A stretch of 64,000 nt of DNA, taken from Hymenobacter sp. BT18. GTDB taxonomy: Bacteria > Bacteroidota > Bacteroidia > Cytophagales > Hymenobacteraceae. The notes below the pieces were generated by a model. The model had not been told where the DNA came from. It made no database searches and was given only the letters and a program-made list of their open reading frames with translations. The stretch lies in assembly GCF_012273015.1 (NCBI RefSeq), contig NZ_CP050954.1, positions 4,380,001 through 4,444,000 of the forward strand, in the 5' to 3' direction. This document shows, one piece after another, positions 1 through 9,800 of the stretch. Positions within the stretch are counted from its first letter, which is position 1. Each line of letters opens with the position of its first letter. The position numbers and the translations under genes are program-made.

Positions 1-177
1 TGGGCCGGTTTGCTGCTCCAGGGTGCGCCGCAACGCTTGCAGATGGGCAGGTGTGGGGGCAGTTGTAGCGGTGTTGCCGAGCAGAAAAACGGTGTGGGAA
101 GGTGATACTTGCGCCTTGGCTGCCCCCACTGCTGTCAGAAGAGCAGCAGCCAAAAGCCAGGAATAGTGTTTTCGCAT
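1..177 (-). CDS. Exported protein, N-terminal fragment (possible metallophosphoesterase)
   Basis: The gene runs off the left edge and only the first 59 codons are present. It starts at the ATG complementary to 175-177 and opens with a clear signal peptide (MRKHYSW, then a hydrophobic Leu/Ala stretch ending AAKAQ). The mature part begins with HTVFLLGNTAT and LQALRRTLEQQ, which resembles the start of exported metallophosphoesterases of this phylum, where a strand leads into a GD metal motif. The metal-binding residues lie outside the window, so the family is a guess. It is divergent from the GH16 gene across a 515-bp gap. Confidence 0.5.
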   Translation of the reverse strand, partial: MRKHYSWLLAAALLTAVGAAKAQVSPSHTVFLLGNTATTAPTPAHLQALRRTLEQQTGP

Positions 178-692
178 AAAGCAGGTAAGAAAGCCAGTAG
201 TAGGAGCCTTACTTACGCAGAAAGCTGAACAGGGATAAGCCAGGATTAAGATTTCTTAATCCAAGTCAGCCAAGGCGACCCAAACCCCGAGCCTGAGCGC
301 AGTATTCTTTCCTGGGAGCAACAGGAAGTAATGAGAAGGGAACTAGCCTGAAGGGGGAGGGTAATTGGCTATGTCATAACAATAGGGCGAAGATTTTGCT
401 GAAACCTAAATTATAGGCGTATAAAATCTTGGTTTTTTGCTTGTTTTTTAACCGCAGTGGTTGTGCCCACCCGCTAGCTTACTGGTGAAGTGCTTAGGTG
501 GAAAGTGAACCGCCCGGCGTGTGATGTAAGTGTGCACAAGGCTGGAAAAGGTCCTGTTGTTGATAGCAAAGGCCTTTTTGCTGAGGTTGTGTTTCCGCCG
601 CAACCGCCGAATATTGCCTCAGTTGGCACCCTGTTTCCCGGGGCTGACAACCCGCTTCTCTCGCTCTTCCTCCTTTCCACAACCCCACCAGT
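178..692. other. 515-bp divergent intergenic region
   Basis: No convincing gene is seen between the exported-protein start and the GH16 start. The region holds a perfect 8-bp inverted repeat with a 4-base loop, GGATTAAGATTTCTTAATCC, at 243-262. An AT-rich stretch lies at about 380-455. A short hairpin at 564-582 (AGCAAA/TTTGCT arms) would be in the GH16 leader. The open frames here in both directions look like GC-driven chance ORFs. No exact TAnnTTTG element was found. Confidence 0.5.
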
Positions 693-2156
693 ATGAAGAA
701 ACTCTTTACCACTCTCTGTGGTGCCTTGGCTTTGGCCGGCGCCACCCACGTAGCGCAGGCGCAAACCTACCAACAGGTCTGGGCCGATGAATTCAACGGC
801 AGTATCAGCTCCAATTGGGTATTTGAAACCGGCGGCGGCGGCTGGGGCAACAACGAAAAACAGTATTACCAGCGCGCCAACGCCACCGTCAACGGCACGG
901 ACCTGATGATTACCGCCCGCAAAGAAAATGTGGGCGGCATGCCCTATACCTCGGCCCGGATGAAAACGCAGGGCCTCAAGCAGTTCACCTACGGCAAGAT
1001 AGAAGCCCGCATGAAGCTGCCCCTGGGGCAGGGCCTGTGGCCGGCTTTCTGGATGCTGGGCGCCAACATCGGGCAGGTTGGCTGGCCCGCCTGCGGCGAA
1101 ATCGACGTAATGGAGCACATCAACTCCGAAACCAAAGTGTACGGGACAGTGCACTGGGACAGCAACGGCCACGCTGAGTACGGCGGCAACATCGTAACCT
1201 CGCCCCAGAACTACCACGTGTATACGGTAGAGTGGGAGCCCACCTACATCCGCTGGTTTGTGGATGGCGTGAAGTACCACGAAATCAACATTTCCGGTAA
1301 TGCCGGGGGCACCGAGGAGTTCCAGCGGCCCTTCTTCCTGCTGCTGAACCTGGCCGTAGCCGGCAACTGGCCCGGGCAGACGGTAGACGAAAGCAAGCTG
1401 CCCGCCACCATGTACGTTGACTACGTGCGAGTATATCAAAAGACAAGCACCCCGACTACTTCCAGCATTACGCTGCAGGCAGAAAGCTACTCCGCCATGA
1501 ATGGTGTGCAGGTAGAGGCCTGCTCAGAAGGTGGCCAAAATGTGGGCTACATTGATGCTGGCGACTGGATGGCCTACAACAACGTCAACTTCCCGACCTC
1601 CGGCTCCTACCTGCTGGAGTACCGGGTGGCCAGCCCAAGCGGCAGTACCTTGTCTTCGGACTTAAACGCCGGAGCTATTCAGCTGGGCAACGTAGCCATT
1701 CCGGCCACGGGCGGCTGGCAAAACTGGACCACAGTTTCCAAAACGGTAAACGTCAACGCGGGTACGTATAACTTCGGGGTATTTGCCCAGGGCGGCGGCT
1801 GGAACCTTAACTGGATTCGCATTACCAAAGTAAATGCGCTGGCCCGCCCCGGCGGTACCACGCTGGGTACGGCTACCGACGCCAAAGCCAAAACAGCTAG
1901 CGGCCCGTTCGCAGTAGATGTCTATCCAAACCCTTTGCCCGCCGGCCGCACCCTGCAACTGCGCCTGAGCGGCCACGACGCCAAAATTCCAGTAGGCGTA
2001 CGTATCACCAGCATGAGCGGGCAGGAAATGCTCCAGCGCACCACGTTTGCCAATGGGGAACTGCAGCTTGACTGCCAGTCGCTCAAAAGCGGCCTCTACC
2101 TGCTGCGCGTGACCAGTGGAGAGTCTACGCAAGTGCAAAAGCTGGTAATCCAGTAG
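693..2156 (+). CDS. GH16 beta-glucanase with CBM6-like and T9SS sorting domains
   Basis: Secreted endo-beta-glucanase or laminarinase-type enzyme of 487 residues. A signal peptide ends near AQAQ (residue 24). The GH16 domain spans about 28-250 and carries the catalytic signature GEIDVMEH, with Glu136 as nucleophile, Asp138 and Glu141 as acid/base. A CBM6-like beta-sandwich follows at about 258-380 (AESYSAMNG, YIDAGDWMAY). Residues 405-487 form a type A T9SS C-terminal domain (VDVYPNP start, KLVIQ end), so export through the gliding/type IX machinery is expected. Substrate among beta-1,3 or mixed-linkage glucans cannot be fixed from sequence. A strong terminator follows. Confidence 0.93.
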   Translation: MKKLFTTLCGALALAGATHVAQAQTYQQVWADEFNGSISSNWVFETGGGGWGNNEKQYYQRANATVNGTDLMITARKENVGGMPYTSARMKTQGLKQFTYGKIEARMKLPLGQGLWPAFWMLGANIGQVGWPACGEIDVMEHINSETKVYGTVHWDSNGHAEYGGNIVTSPQNYHVYTVEWEPTYIRWFVDGVKYHEINISGNAGGTEEFQRPFFLLLNLAVAGNWPGQTVDESKLPATMYVDYVRVYQKTSTPTTSSITLQAESYSAMNGVQVEACSEGGQNVGYIDAGDWMAYNNVNFPTSGSYLLEYRVASPSGSTLSSDLNAGAIQLGNVAIPATGGWQNWTTVSKTVNVNAGTYNFGVFAQGGGWNLNWIRITKVNALARPGGTTLGTATDAKAKTASGPFAVDVYPNPLPAGRTLQLRLSGHDAKIPVGVRITSMSGQEMLQRTTFANGELQLDCQSLKSGLYLLRVTSGESTQVQKLVIQ

Positions 2157-2180
2157 CGCACCAAGTATTCGACCTAAAGC

Positions 2181-2217
2181 AAAAGGCCCCACCGCAACGT
2201 TGCGGTGGGGCTTTCAT
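2181..2217. terminator. Bidirectional terminator between GH16 and sirtuin genes
   Basis: A perfect 26-bp palindrome at 2186-2211 is flanked by A-rich sequence on the left and CTTT on the right. It sits between two convergent genes and can serve both. Confidence 0.85.
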
Positions 2218-2237
2218 TTGTAGGTACTTAATAAGAA

Positions 2238-2933
2238 TCAGCTTGCGGTGCGCATCAGCTCAGCCGCTACTTTGGGGACGCCGGTAGTGCCGGGCTCGGT
2301 AATGAAATGCAAGTCGGGGCGGGAGGCTACCGGGGGGCGGCTGGGGTCAATGATGTAGATGGGCGTACCCGGCCGCACAAAGTCGACAAGGCCCGCTGCC
2401 GGGTACACCTGCAGCGAAGTGCCCACCACCAGAAAAAAGTCGGCAGTGGCGGCTTCCTGCACGGCGCGCTCCATCAAGGGAACGGCCTCGCCGAACCATA
2501 CAATATTGGGCCGCAGCTGGTGACCTTTTTCGCACAGGTCGCCCAGTTCAATCCGGTCCGAAGCCATGGGATACACCAGCTGCTCAAAGTAAGAGCTGCG
2601 CGACTCAAACAGCTGGCCGTGCAAGTGAATCACGCGCGATGAGCCGGCCCGCTCGTGCAGGTCGTCTACGTTCTGCGTGACGATAACCACCTCAAAGTCC
2701 TGCTCCAGTGCGGCCAGAGCGAGGTGGCCGGCATTGGGTTGGGCAGCCCGGGCCGCGGCCCGCCGCTGGTTGTAGAATTCCAGCACCAGCTCGGGGTTTC
2801 GGGCCCAGGCTTCGGGGGTGGCTACGTCCTCAATTCGGTGTCCTTCCCACAGTCCATCGGAGCCTCGGAAGGTAGCCAGGCCGCTTTCAGCCGATATTCC
2901 TGCCCCAGTCAGGGCTACGATTTTCTTTTTCAT
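2238..2933 (-). CDS. Class III sirtuin (NAD-dependent protein deacylase), zinc-less type
   Basis: Removes acyl groups from lysine using NAD+. The 231-residue protein shows the NAD-binding GAGISAESGLATFRG at 10-24, TQNVDDLHERAG at 86-97, catalytic His105 in HLHG, and RPNIVWFGE at 141-149. Tyr54 and Arg57 (YNQR) match the Y-x-x-R pair that in SIRT5/CobB-type enzymes recognises succinyl or malonyl lysine, so desuccinylase activity is likely. The four zinc cysteines of standard sirtuins are absent: the only cysteine is Cys134. A similar loss is, from memory, common in Bacteroidota homologues. The gene is monocistronic and ends against the GH16 terminator. Confidence 0.9.
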   Translation of the reverse strand: MKKKIVALTGAGISAESGLATFRGSDGLWEGHRIEDVATPEAWARNPELVLEFYNQRRAAARAAQPNAGHLALAALEQDFEVVIVTQNVDDLHERAGSSRVIHLHGQLFESRSSYFEQLVYPMASDRIELGDLCEKGHQLRPNIVWFGEAVPLMERAVQEAATADFFLVVGTSLQVYPAAGLVDFVRPGTPIYIIDPSRPPVASRPDLHFITEPGTTGVPKVAAELMRTAS

Positions 2934-3015
2934 AAGTACCCAAATGAATAGCTTCAGCTAGTTATACCCCGACGCCGGCACGGTGGTTTAGCCAGCCGTG
3001 GCTAACCTGGAGCCG

Positions 3016-3918
3016 CTACTCAAAACGGCCTAATTCCTCCCGATCAAACGTCCATTCCGGGGTGCTTACTTTGCGGGCAGCCGGGTCAAGCAGAAACCAG
3101 GCGCCCAGGCCCGTGTTGTCCCATCTATTTTCAAGCACGTGCATTTGTTGAGCGGGCATGTAGCTCTGCGCCAGCAATGCCACCCGACGTCCCGTGCTGG
3201 GTTGTACGGCCACATCCAGCACCAGCACCGCATGGCCCGGCGAGCCGCCGTGGATGAGCACGTCGCCGGGCTGCACCTGGGCCAGGGGAGTAGTCCGCAG
3301 CTCCCGGCTCAGCGACAGGGTACCGGCGTAAGTAAAAATCTGGTCGAGGTAGCGGCGCAGGCTGGTGTGCGTGGGGGCCTCAGCGGGGCGCGGGGCAGGC
3401 TGCACAGCATCCCCTGCCACGCGGAAGCCCGTACCGGAATACCAATCCTGGAAACGAATATCGTCGCCGCTGGTGAGGTGGAAGTGAATCTGGTCGGGCT
3501 GCCGGCTGAACTGGTACTCGGCGCGCAGCCGGATAACGGCGTCGGCGCACTGCTGCAGGTCTTGCTTGCCCACGTCCAGATCCAATACGGCAGCGTGCAC
3601 GTCCTGGCGGTTTTTCAACTGGCCGTTGTGCAGCTTTACCAGTGGCTTCCCGGGCAACAGCGGCAAATGCCGCAGCCAGGCGCCGAAAGTACCGGGCGCA
3701 ACCGTTACGCGTTGATACCCCTGGGGAGGAGCAAAACGTGCACCCAGGGTCTGGCTAGGGTTGTAGCGGCCGGCTTCCAGCCAGGCATAATCCTGGGCTT
3801 TGCCGGCACTGGGCACCGGACGCGCTTGTTCACCCCGGGCAGTGTCCGCCGTTCCTGTCGATTCTGCTGGGAAGCCGGTGCAACCGAGCAGCAACACCAG
3901 TAGTAGCGCTGATTTCAT
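3016..3918 (-). CDS. DUF4846 lipoprotein
   Basis: Uncharacterised lipoprotein of 300 residues. The lipobox LLLGC places the lipid-bearing cysteine at residue 13. The body matches the DUF4846 pattern: a GTFGAWLRHLPL segment, a KLHNGQLKNRQ segment, VLDLDVGKQDLQQCADAV, then RLRAEYQF. A later stretch (LIHGGSPGHAVLVLDVA) has a Gly-His-Ala core reminiscent of an NlpC-like fold, but this is only an impression. Its role is unknown, perhaps in the cell envelope. It stands alone downstream of the topA terminator. Confidence 0.8.
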   Translation of the reverse strand: MKSALLLVLLLGCTGFPAESTGTADTARGEQARPVPSAGKAQDYAWLEAGRYNPSQTLGARFAPPQGYQRVTVAPGTFGAWLRHLPLLPGKPLVKLHNGQLKNRQDVHAAVLDLDVGKQDLQQCADAVIRLRAEYQFSRQPDQIHFHLTSGDDIRFQDWYSGTGFRVAGDAVQPAPRPAEAPTHTSLRRYLDQIFTYAGTLSLSRELRTTPLAQVQPGDVLIHGGSPGHAVLVLDVAVQPSTGRRVALLAQSYMPAQQMHVLENRWDNTGLGAWFLLDPAARKVSTPEWTFDREELGRFE

Positions 3919-3990
3919 AGCTGGAGAAATAGGATGAGTAGGTTATTACAACGGGCCTATCGGCTACATATTTTCCGCAGCTCGCAAGAA

Positions 3991-4020
3991 AAAAGCCCCG
4001 ATACCATATCGGGGCTTTTT
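3991..4020 (-). terminator. Terminator of topA
   Basis: A 13-bp stem (AAAAGCCCCGATA and its complement) with a 4-base loop, bordered by A-runs and T-runs on the two sides. It lies 57 bp past the topA stop and before the DUF4846 start, so it would end topA transcription on the - strand. Confidence 0.85.
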
Positions 4021-4076
4021 AATATCCTGCTGATTCCCAAGGAGTCTTAGGGAATTCTGTCTGGGAATAAGAATGG

Positions 4077-6539
4077 CTATTTAGCTTTGGTGGCGGGCTT
4101 TTTAGCCGCGGGCTTCTTGGCTGCAGCCTTTTTTGCGGCGGGTTTTTTGGCCGCCGGTTTTTTAGCAGGGGTGTCAGCCTTTTCGGCCGCGGCGGGGGCG
4201 GCTTTCTTCGCGAAGCGGCCTCCTTTAGCGGGTTTGTCGGGCGTGGCCTCAGCCAGCTCCAGGCACCGCTCCAGGCTCAGTTCCACGGGTTCTTCGCCCT
4301 TCGGAATCTTCACGTTTTTCTTGCCCACCACGATGTAAGGCCCAAAACGCCCGTTGAGCACCTGCACATCTTCCCGGTCGGGGAAGGTTTTGATCAGCCG
4401 TTCCGAGTCGGCTTTGCGCTTGGCCTCAATCAGGTCAATAGCCTCCTGGGCCGTGATGGTGTGCGGGTCCTGCTCTTTTGTTAAGGAGTAGAACTTGCTG
4501 TCGTGCCGGATATAGGGCCCAAACCGACCCAGGGCCGCCGTCATATCCTTGTCTTCAAACTGACCAACATTGCGGGGCAGCTTAAACAAGTCCAGGGCTT
4601 CCTCTACCGTGAGGTTTTCAATAAACTGACCTTTGCGCAAGCTGGCGTATACGGCCTTTTCCCCTTCCGGCGCGCCTTCCAGGGGCTCGATCTGCACGTA
4701 AGGGCCAAAGCGGCCGAGACGGGCCGTAATCTTCTGGCCGGTTTCGGGGTGGGTGCCGATTTCGCGGGTGCTGCCCAGCGTGCTGCGCTCAATATCCTGG
4801 CCGCGCTCCACGGTTTCGTGGAAGGTGCCGTAAAAGCCCGCCAGCATATCCGTCCACACTTCCTGGCCGTCGGCAATGCGGTCAAATTCGTCTTCTACCT
4901 TGGCCGTGAACTGAAAGTCCACAATCACCGGGAAATGCTCCACCAGAAAGTCGGTGACCACCATGGCTGTATCGGTGGGAAACAGCTTGGCTTTGTCGGC
5001 CCCGAAGGTTTCGGTTTTCACTTCGGTCTTCACTTCGCTGCCTTCCAAGGTTAGCACATGGAACTTCCGCTCCTTGCCCTCGCGGGTGTCTTTCTCCACG
5101 TAGCCCCGCTTCTGGATGGTGCTGATGGTAGGCGCGTAGGTAGATGGCCGGCCAATGCCCATTTCCTCCAGCTTTTTCACCAACGAGGCTTCCGTGTAGC
5201 GGGCTGCCGGTGCGGAGTAACGCTCCGTGGCGCGCAATTGCTGCAGCGGCAACTCCTGGCCCACGCTCAGGGGTGGCAGGCCACGCGAAAACGACGATTC
5301 TCCGTCCTGCTCGTCCTCGTCCTTGCTTTCGGCATAGGCTTTCAGGAAGCCCTCGAAGGTAATGACTTCGCCCGTTGCCGTGAGCATTACGCCCGGCTGG
5401 GTGCTGATGCCAATGGTAGCTACCGTGCGCTCAATCACCGCGTCGGCCATTTGTGAGGCCAGGGCGCGTTTGCGGATCAGGTCGTAGAGGCGCTGCTCGG
5501 CCGAGTCTTCTCCGGCTTTTACCAAGGCAAAGTCGGTGGGGCGGATGGCTTCGTGGGCTTCCTGGGCCGAGGCGGACTTGGTTTTGAACTGCCGGGTTTG
5601 AGCGTACTCCTCGCCGTAAGCCTGGGAAATGGCCACTCGGGCCGCCGCCAGGGCATCCTGCGAAAGGTTCACGGAGTCGGTACGCATGTAGCTGATACGG
5701 CCGGCTTCGTAGAGCTTCTGGGCCACGCTCATGGTCTGAGCCACCGAGAAACCGAGCTTGCGCGAGGCTTCCTGCTGTAGGGTAGAAGTGGTGAAGGGTG
5801 GGGCCGGGCTGCGCTTGCCCGGCTTTTTCTCCAGGTTCTCGATGCGGTAGCCCGCGCCCACGCAACGCGCCAGAAAGGCTTCGGCCTCGTCGCGGGTTTT
5901 GTAGCGGGTGGGCAGCTCGGCCTCCAGCACCGCGCCACGGCCGGCATCAAAGCGGGCCACAATGCGGTAGGCGGAACTAGTCTTGAACTGGCTGATTTCC
6001 CGCTCCCGCTCCACCACCAGGCGCACGGCCACGCTTTGCACGCGGCCCGCCGAAAGCCCGGCTTTTACCTTTTTCCAAAGCACCGGGCTTAGCTCGAAGC
6101 CTACCAATCGGTCGAGCACCCGCCGGGCCTGCTGGGCATTTACCAGGTTCAGGTCAATTTCCCGCGGGTTGTCAATGGCCGTGAGGATGGCATTCTTGGT
6201 GATTTCGCGGAACACAATGCGCCGCGTCTTCTGGTCACTCAGGTTCAGCGTTTCGGCCAGGTGCCAGCTGATGGCTTCGCCCTCGCGGTCATCGTCACTG
6301 GCTAGCCACACCGTTTCGGCCTCCTTGGCCAGCTTTTTCAGCTGACTGATGATTTCGCGTTTGTCGGCCGAAACCACGTAGGTAGGCTTAAACCCATTGC
6401 TGATATCAATGGCGTTGTTATCCTTGGGCAGGTCGCGCACGTGCCCAAAGCTGGATTTGACGATAAAGTCCTTGCCAAGGTACCCTTCGATGGTTTTGGC
6501 CTTGGCAGGCGACTCGACAATGACTAGATTCTTAACCAT
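4077..6539 (-). CDS. topA: DNA topoisomerase I
   Basis: Type IA topoisomerase of 820 residues that relaxes negative supercoils. The TOPRIM domain has Glu9 (IVESPAKAKTI) and SDDDREGE at 81-88. The catalytic tyrosine is Tyr284 in RISYMRTDSV. The C-terminal part lacks the CxxC zinc fingers of the E. coli enzyme and instead has repeats with the core GRFGPY, seen near LGRFGPYVQ, LGRFGPYIR and NGRFGPYIV. The last 40 or so residues are a Lys/Ala/Pro tail built from AAKKP repeats, like a histone H1 tail, probably for non-specific DNA binding. ATG start at 6539; a terminator follows the stop. Confidence 0.97.
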   Translation of the reverse strand: MVKNLVIVESPAKAKTIEGYLGKDFIVKSSFGHVRDLPKDNNAIDISNGFKPTYVVSADKREIISQLKKLAKEAETVWLASDDDREGEAISWHLAETLNLSDQKTRRIVFREITKNAILTAIDNPREIDLNLVNAQQARRVLDRLVGFELSPVLWKKVKAGLSAGRVQSVAVRLVVEREREISQFKTSSAYRIVARFDAGRGAVLEAELPTRYKTRDEAEAFLARCVGAGYRIENLEKKPGKRSPAPPFTTSTLQQEASRKLGFSVAQTMSVAQKLYEAGRISYMRTDSVNLSQDALAAARVAISQAYGEEYAQTRQFKTKSASAQEAHEAIRPTDFALVKAGEDSAEQRLYDLIRKRALASQMADAVIERTVATIGISTQPGVMLTATGEVITFEGFLKAYAESKDEDEQDGESSFSRGLPPLSVGQELPLQQLRATERYSAPAARYTEASLVKKLEEMGIGRPSTYAPTISTIQKRGYVEKDTREGKERKFHVLTLEGSEVKTEVKTETFGADKAKLFPTDTAMVVTDFLVEHFPVIVDFQFTAKVEDEFDRIADGQEVWTDMLAGFYGTFHETVERGQDIERSTLGSTREIGTHPETGQKITARLGRFGPYVQIEPLEGAPEGEKAVYASLRKGQFIENLTVEEALDLFKLPRNVGQFEDKDMTAALGRFGPYIRHDSKFYSLTKEQDPHTITAQEAIDLIEAKRKADSERLIKTFPDREDVQVLNGRFGPYIVVGKKNVKIPKGEEPVELSLERCLELAEATPDKPAKGGRFAKKAAPAAAEKADTPAKKPAAKKPAAKKAAAKKPAAKKPATKAK

Positions 6540-6770
6540 ATAAGGGGAAGCAGGGCGGGAGCTGACAGTACGTTCCTATGTAGAACGCGAAGCAGCGCAG
6601 GGAAGTTGAATTTTGCCGCAAAGATGCTGGAATATTCCGGCCCAGAATTTTATTTCCTTATTAAAAGTCGAAATAGGTCAGCCTGAGTTATACAAAGATG
6701 TCTGTTAAGTGGTTCAGCTGATGTTGATTGAACTATATAGTCCTGTGAAATGGGAAAAATCACCGCAAAT

Positions 6771-6800
6771 TAGGCTGCTATGTCCCTTTTACTACCTTTG
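6771..6800 (+). promoter_or_regulatory. Putative promoter of the chemosensory operon
   Basis: The 340-bp gap between topA and the receptor gene (6540-6879) holds no gene that I can support. At 6793-6800 there is TACCTTTG, an exact match to the Bacteroidota -7 element TAnnTTTG. A clear TTG at the -33 position is not visible. It lies about 80 bp before the preferred ATG at 6880 and would give a 5' leader of about 70 nt. Confidence 0.5.
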
Positions 6801-6879
6801 TTAGTCTGACGCTAGTGCATCGGGCACTATGGTCTGTATCTGCACCGCCTTTATTTCCGGCTTCGCAATTTCCTCCTCT

Positions 6880-9800
6880 ATGGCTTCTGGCAAATCCACC
6901 CGCGCCGCTAAACCAGCCGATCCTACTGCTACCCCTACCACCACGCCCGACGCGCCTACGCCTTCGGGACGCAACGGCCTGTCGGAGGCCGCCGGGCCCA
7001 ACCGCCGGGGTACGGCCGTGACGAGTGACAGTACCCGCAAGCGGGGCGTGGTCCGCACCGAAATTGCCGATCAGGCCCCGGACTACGTAAACGAGCAGCT
7101 GAACCGCGTGCTCTACGCCCTCGACGCCTTTAAGAAAGGTGACGTCTCAGTTCGCCTCACCAAGCAGAACGACGACATCTTCGCCGAAATAGCCGAAGCC
7201 TACAATTCCATGGTGGAAATGATTGGCGGGGTAGGCGGCGAGGTGTCCCGCATTTCGAAGGTGGCCGGGGTTGAAGGAAACCTGAAAGCCCGGGCCTCCG
7301 CCGAAAATGCCGCCGGCTTCTGGCGCGACATGATCAACAATATCAACGGCCTGGTGGACAGCATTGCCGTACCGGTATTGGAGGTAGGTAAAGTACTGAA
7401 GAACATCAGCCGCGGTAACCTCGATGAGTCGTTCCAGATTCCGGTTTCCGGCGACTTCAAGGTGATGGCCGAAACCATCAACAAAACGATTGACAACCTC
7501 AACGTTTTCGCCGGCGAGGTAACCCGGGTGGCCCAGGAAGTAGGTACCGAAGGAAAGCTGGGTGGCCAAGCCTCCGTACCGAACGTAGGCGGCATCTGGA
7601 AAGATCTGACGGACAACGTAAACAACATGGCCAGCAACCTGACGAGTCAGGTGCGGGACATTGCCAACGTGGCTACGGCCGTAGCGAAGGGTGACCTGAC
7701 CCAGAAGATTACGGTAGATGTGAAAGGCGAGCTGCTGCAACTGAAGCAGAACCTGAACCAGATGGTGGACTCGCTGAACCTGTTCGCCGGCGAAGTAACC
7801 CGGGTGGCCCAGGAAGTGGGTACCGAAGGAAAGCTGGGTGGCCAGGCCCTTGTGCCCAACGTAGGCGGGGTTTGGAAAGATCTGACGGACAACGTAAACA
7901 ACATGGCCAGTAACCTGACGAGTCAGGTGCGGGACATTGCCAACGTGGCTACGGCCGTAGCGAAGGGTGACCTGACCCAGAAGATTACGGTTGATGTAAA
8001 GGGCGAGCTGCTGCAGTTGAAGCAGAACCTGAACCAGATGGTGGACTCGCTGAACCTGTTCGCCGGCGAGGTAACTCGCGTGGCCCAGGAAGTAGGTACC
8101 GAAGGGCGCCTCGGTGGCCAGGCCGTAGTGCCGAACGTAGCCGGCACCTGGAAAGACCTGACGGACAACGTAAACACCATGGCCGCCAACCTGACTTCTC
8201 AGGTGCGGGACATTGCCAACGTAGCCACGGCCGTAGCCCGCGGCGACTTGTCGCAGAAGATTACCGTTGATGTAAAGGGCGAGCTGCTGCAGCTGAAGCA
8301 GAACCTGAACCAGATGGTGGACTCGCTGAATCTGTTTGCCGGCGAGGTAACCCGCGTGGCCCTGGAGGTAGGCGCGGAAGGAAAGCTGGGCGGCCAGGCT
8401 TCGGTACCGAATGTGGCCGGGGTGTGGAAGGAGCTGACCGACAATGTAAACTACATGGCCTCGAACTTGACGAGCCAGGTACGCGACATTGCCAACGTAG
8501 CTACTGCCGTAGCCCGCGGTGACTTGTCGCAGAAAATGACGGTGAACGTGAAGGGCGAAATCCTGGAGCTCAAGAACATCTTGAACCAGATGGTGGACTC
8601 GCTCAACATCTTCGCTGGGGAAGTAACCCGCGTGGCCCGCGAAGTAGGTACGGAAGGAAAGCTGGGCGGCCAGGCCAACGTACCCCGCGTTGGTGGCACC
8701 TGGAAAGAGCTGACGGACAACGTAAACACGATGGCCAGCAACCTGACGAGTCAGGTGCGCGACATTGCCAACGTAGCTACCGCCGTAGCAAAAGGTGACC
8801 TGACGCAGAAGATTACGGTTGATGTAAAAGGCGAGCTGCTGGATCTGAAGAACATTCTGAACCAGATGGTGGACTCGCTCAACATCTTCGCTGGCGAGGT
8901 AACCCGCGTAGCCCGCGAAGTAGGTACGGAAGGTATTCTGGGCGGTCAGGCCAATGTGCCGAACGTTTCGGGTACGTGGAAGGACCTGACCGACAACGTA
9001 AACACGATGGCCAGCAACCTGACCTCTCAGGTGCGGGACATTGCCAACGTGGCTACCGCCGTAGCCCGCGGCGACTTGTCGCAGAAGATTACGGTAAACG
9101 TAAAAGGGGAGCTTTTCCAGTTGAAGGAAAACCTCAACCAGATGGTGGACTCGCTGAACACCTTCGGTGACGAGGTAACCCGCGTGGCCCGTGAAGTAGG
9201 CACCGAAGGCAAGCTGGGTGGCCAGGCCGTAGTGCCCAACGTACGCGGCACCTGGAAAGACCTCACCGACAACGTAAACTTCATGGCTGCTTCGCTCACC
9301 AGCCAGGTGCGGGACATTGCCAACGTAACTACTGCCGTAGCCCGCGGCGACCTAAGCCAGAAAGTATCCGTTGATGTAAAAGGCGAGCTGCTCGACCTGA
9401 AGGACAACATCAACCGAATGGTGGACTCGCTCAACATCTTCGCCGGCGAGGTAACCCGTGTGGCCCTTGAAGTAGGTACCGAAGGGCGCCTGGGTGGTCA
9501 GGCCAACGTGCCCAGCGTGAGCGGGGTGTGGAAAGAGCTGACCGACCGGGTAAACACCATGGCCTCGAACCTCACCACGCAGGTACGTGGACTGGTGAAA
9601 GTAGTAACCGCCGTATCGAAAGGTGACCTGACCCAGAAGCTGACCCTAGAAGCCAAAGGCGAAGTAGCCGACCTGGCCGACACCATCAACCGAATGGTGG
9701 ATGACCTGAACCGACTGGCCGTAGAAGTTAGCCGGGTGGCCAAAGTAGCCGGGGTAGAAGGCAAGCTGACGGAACGCGCCACGGTAGGCGGGGTATCGGG

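Noticed and set aside
7501..9708. CRISPR-like or satellite repeat
   Set aside because: The repeats are in frame, protein-coding and 276 bp long without spacers.
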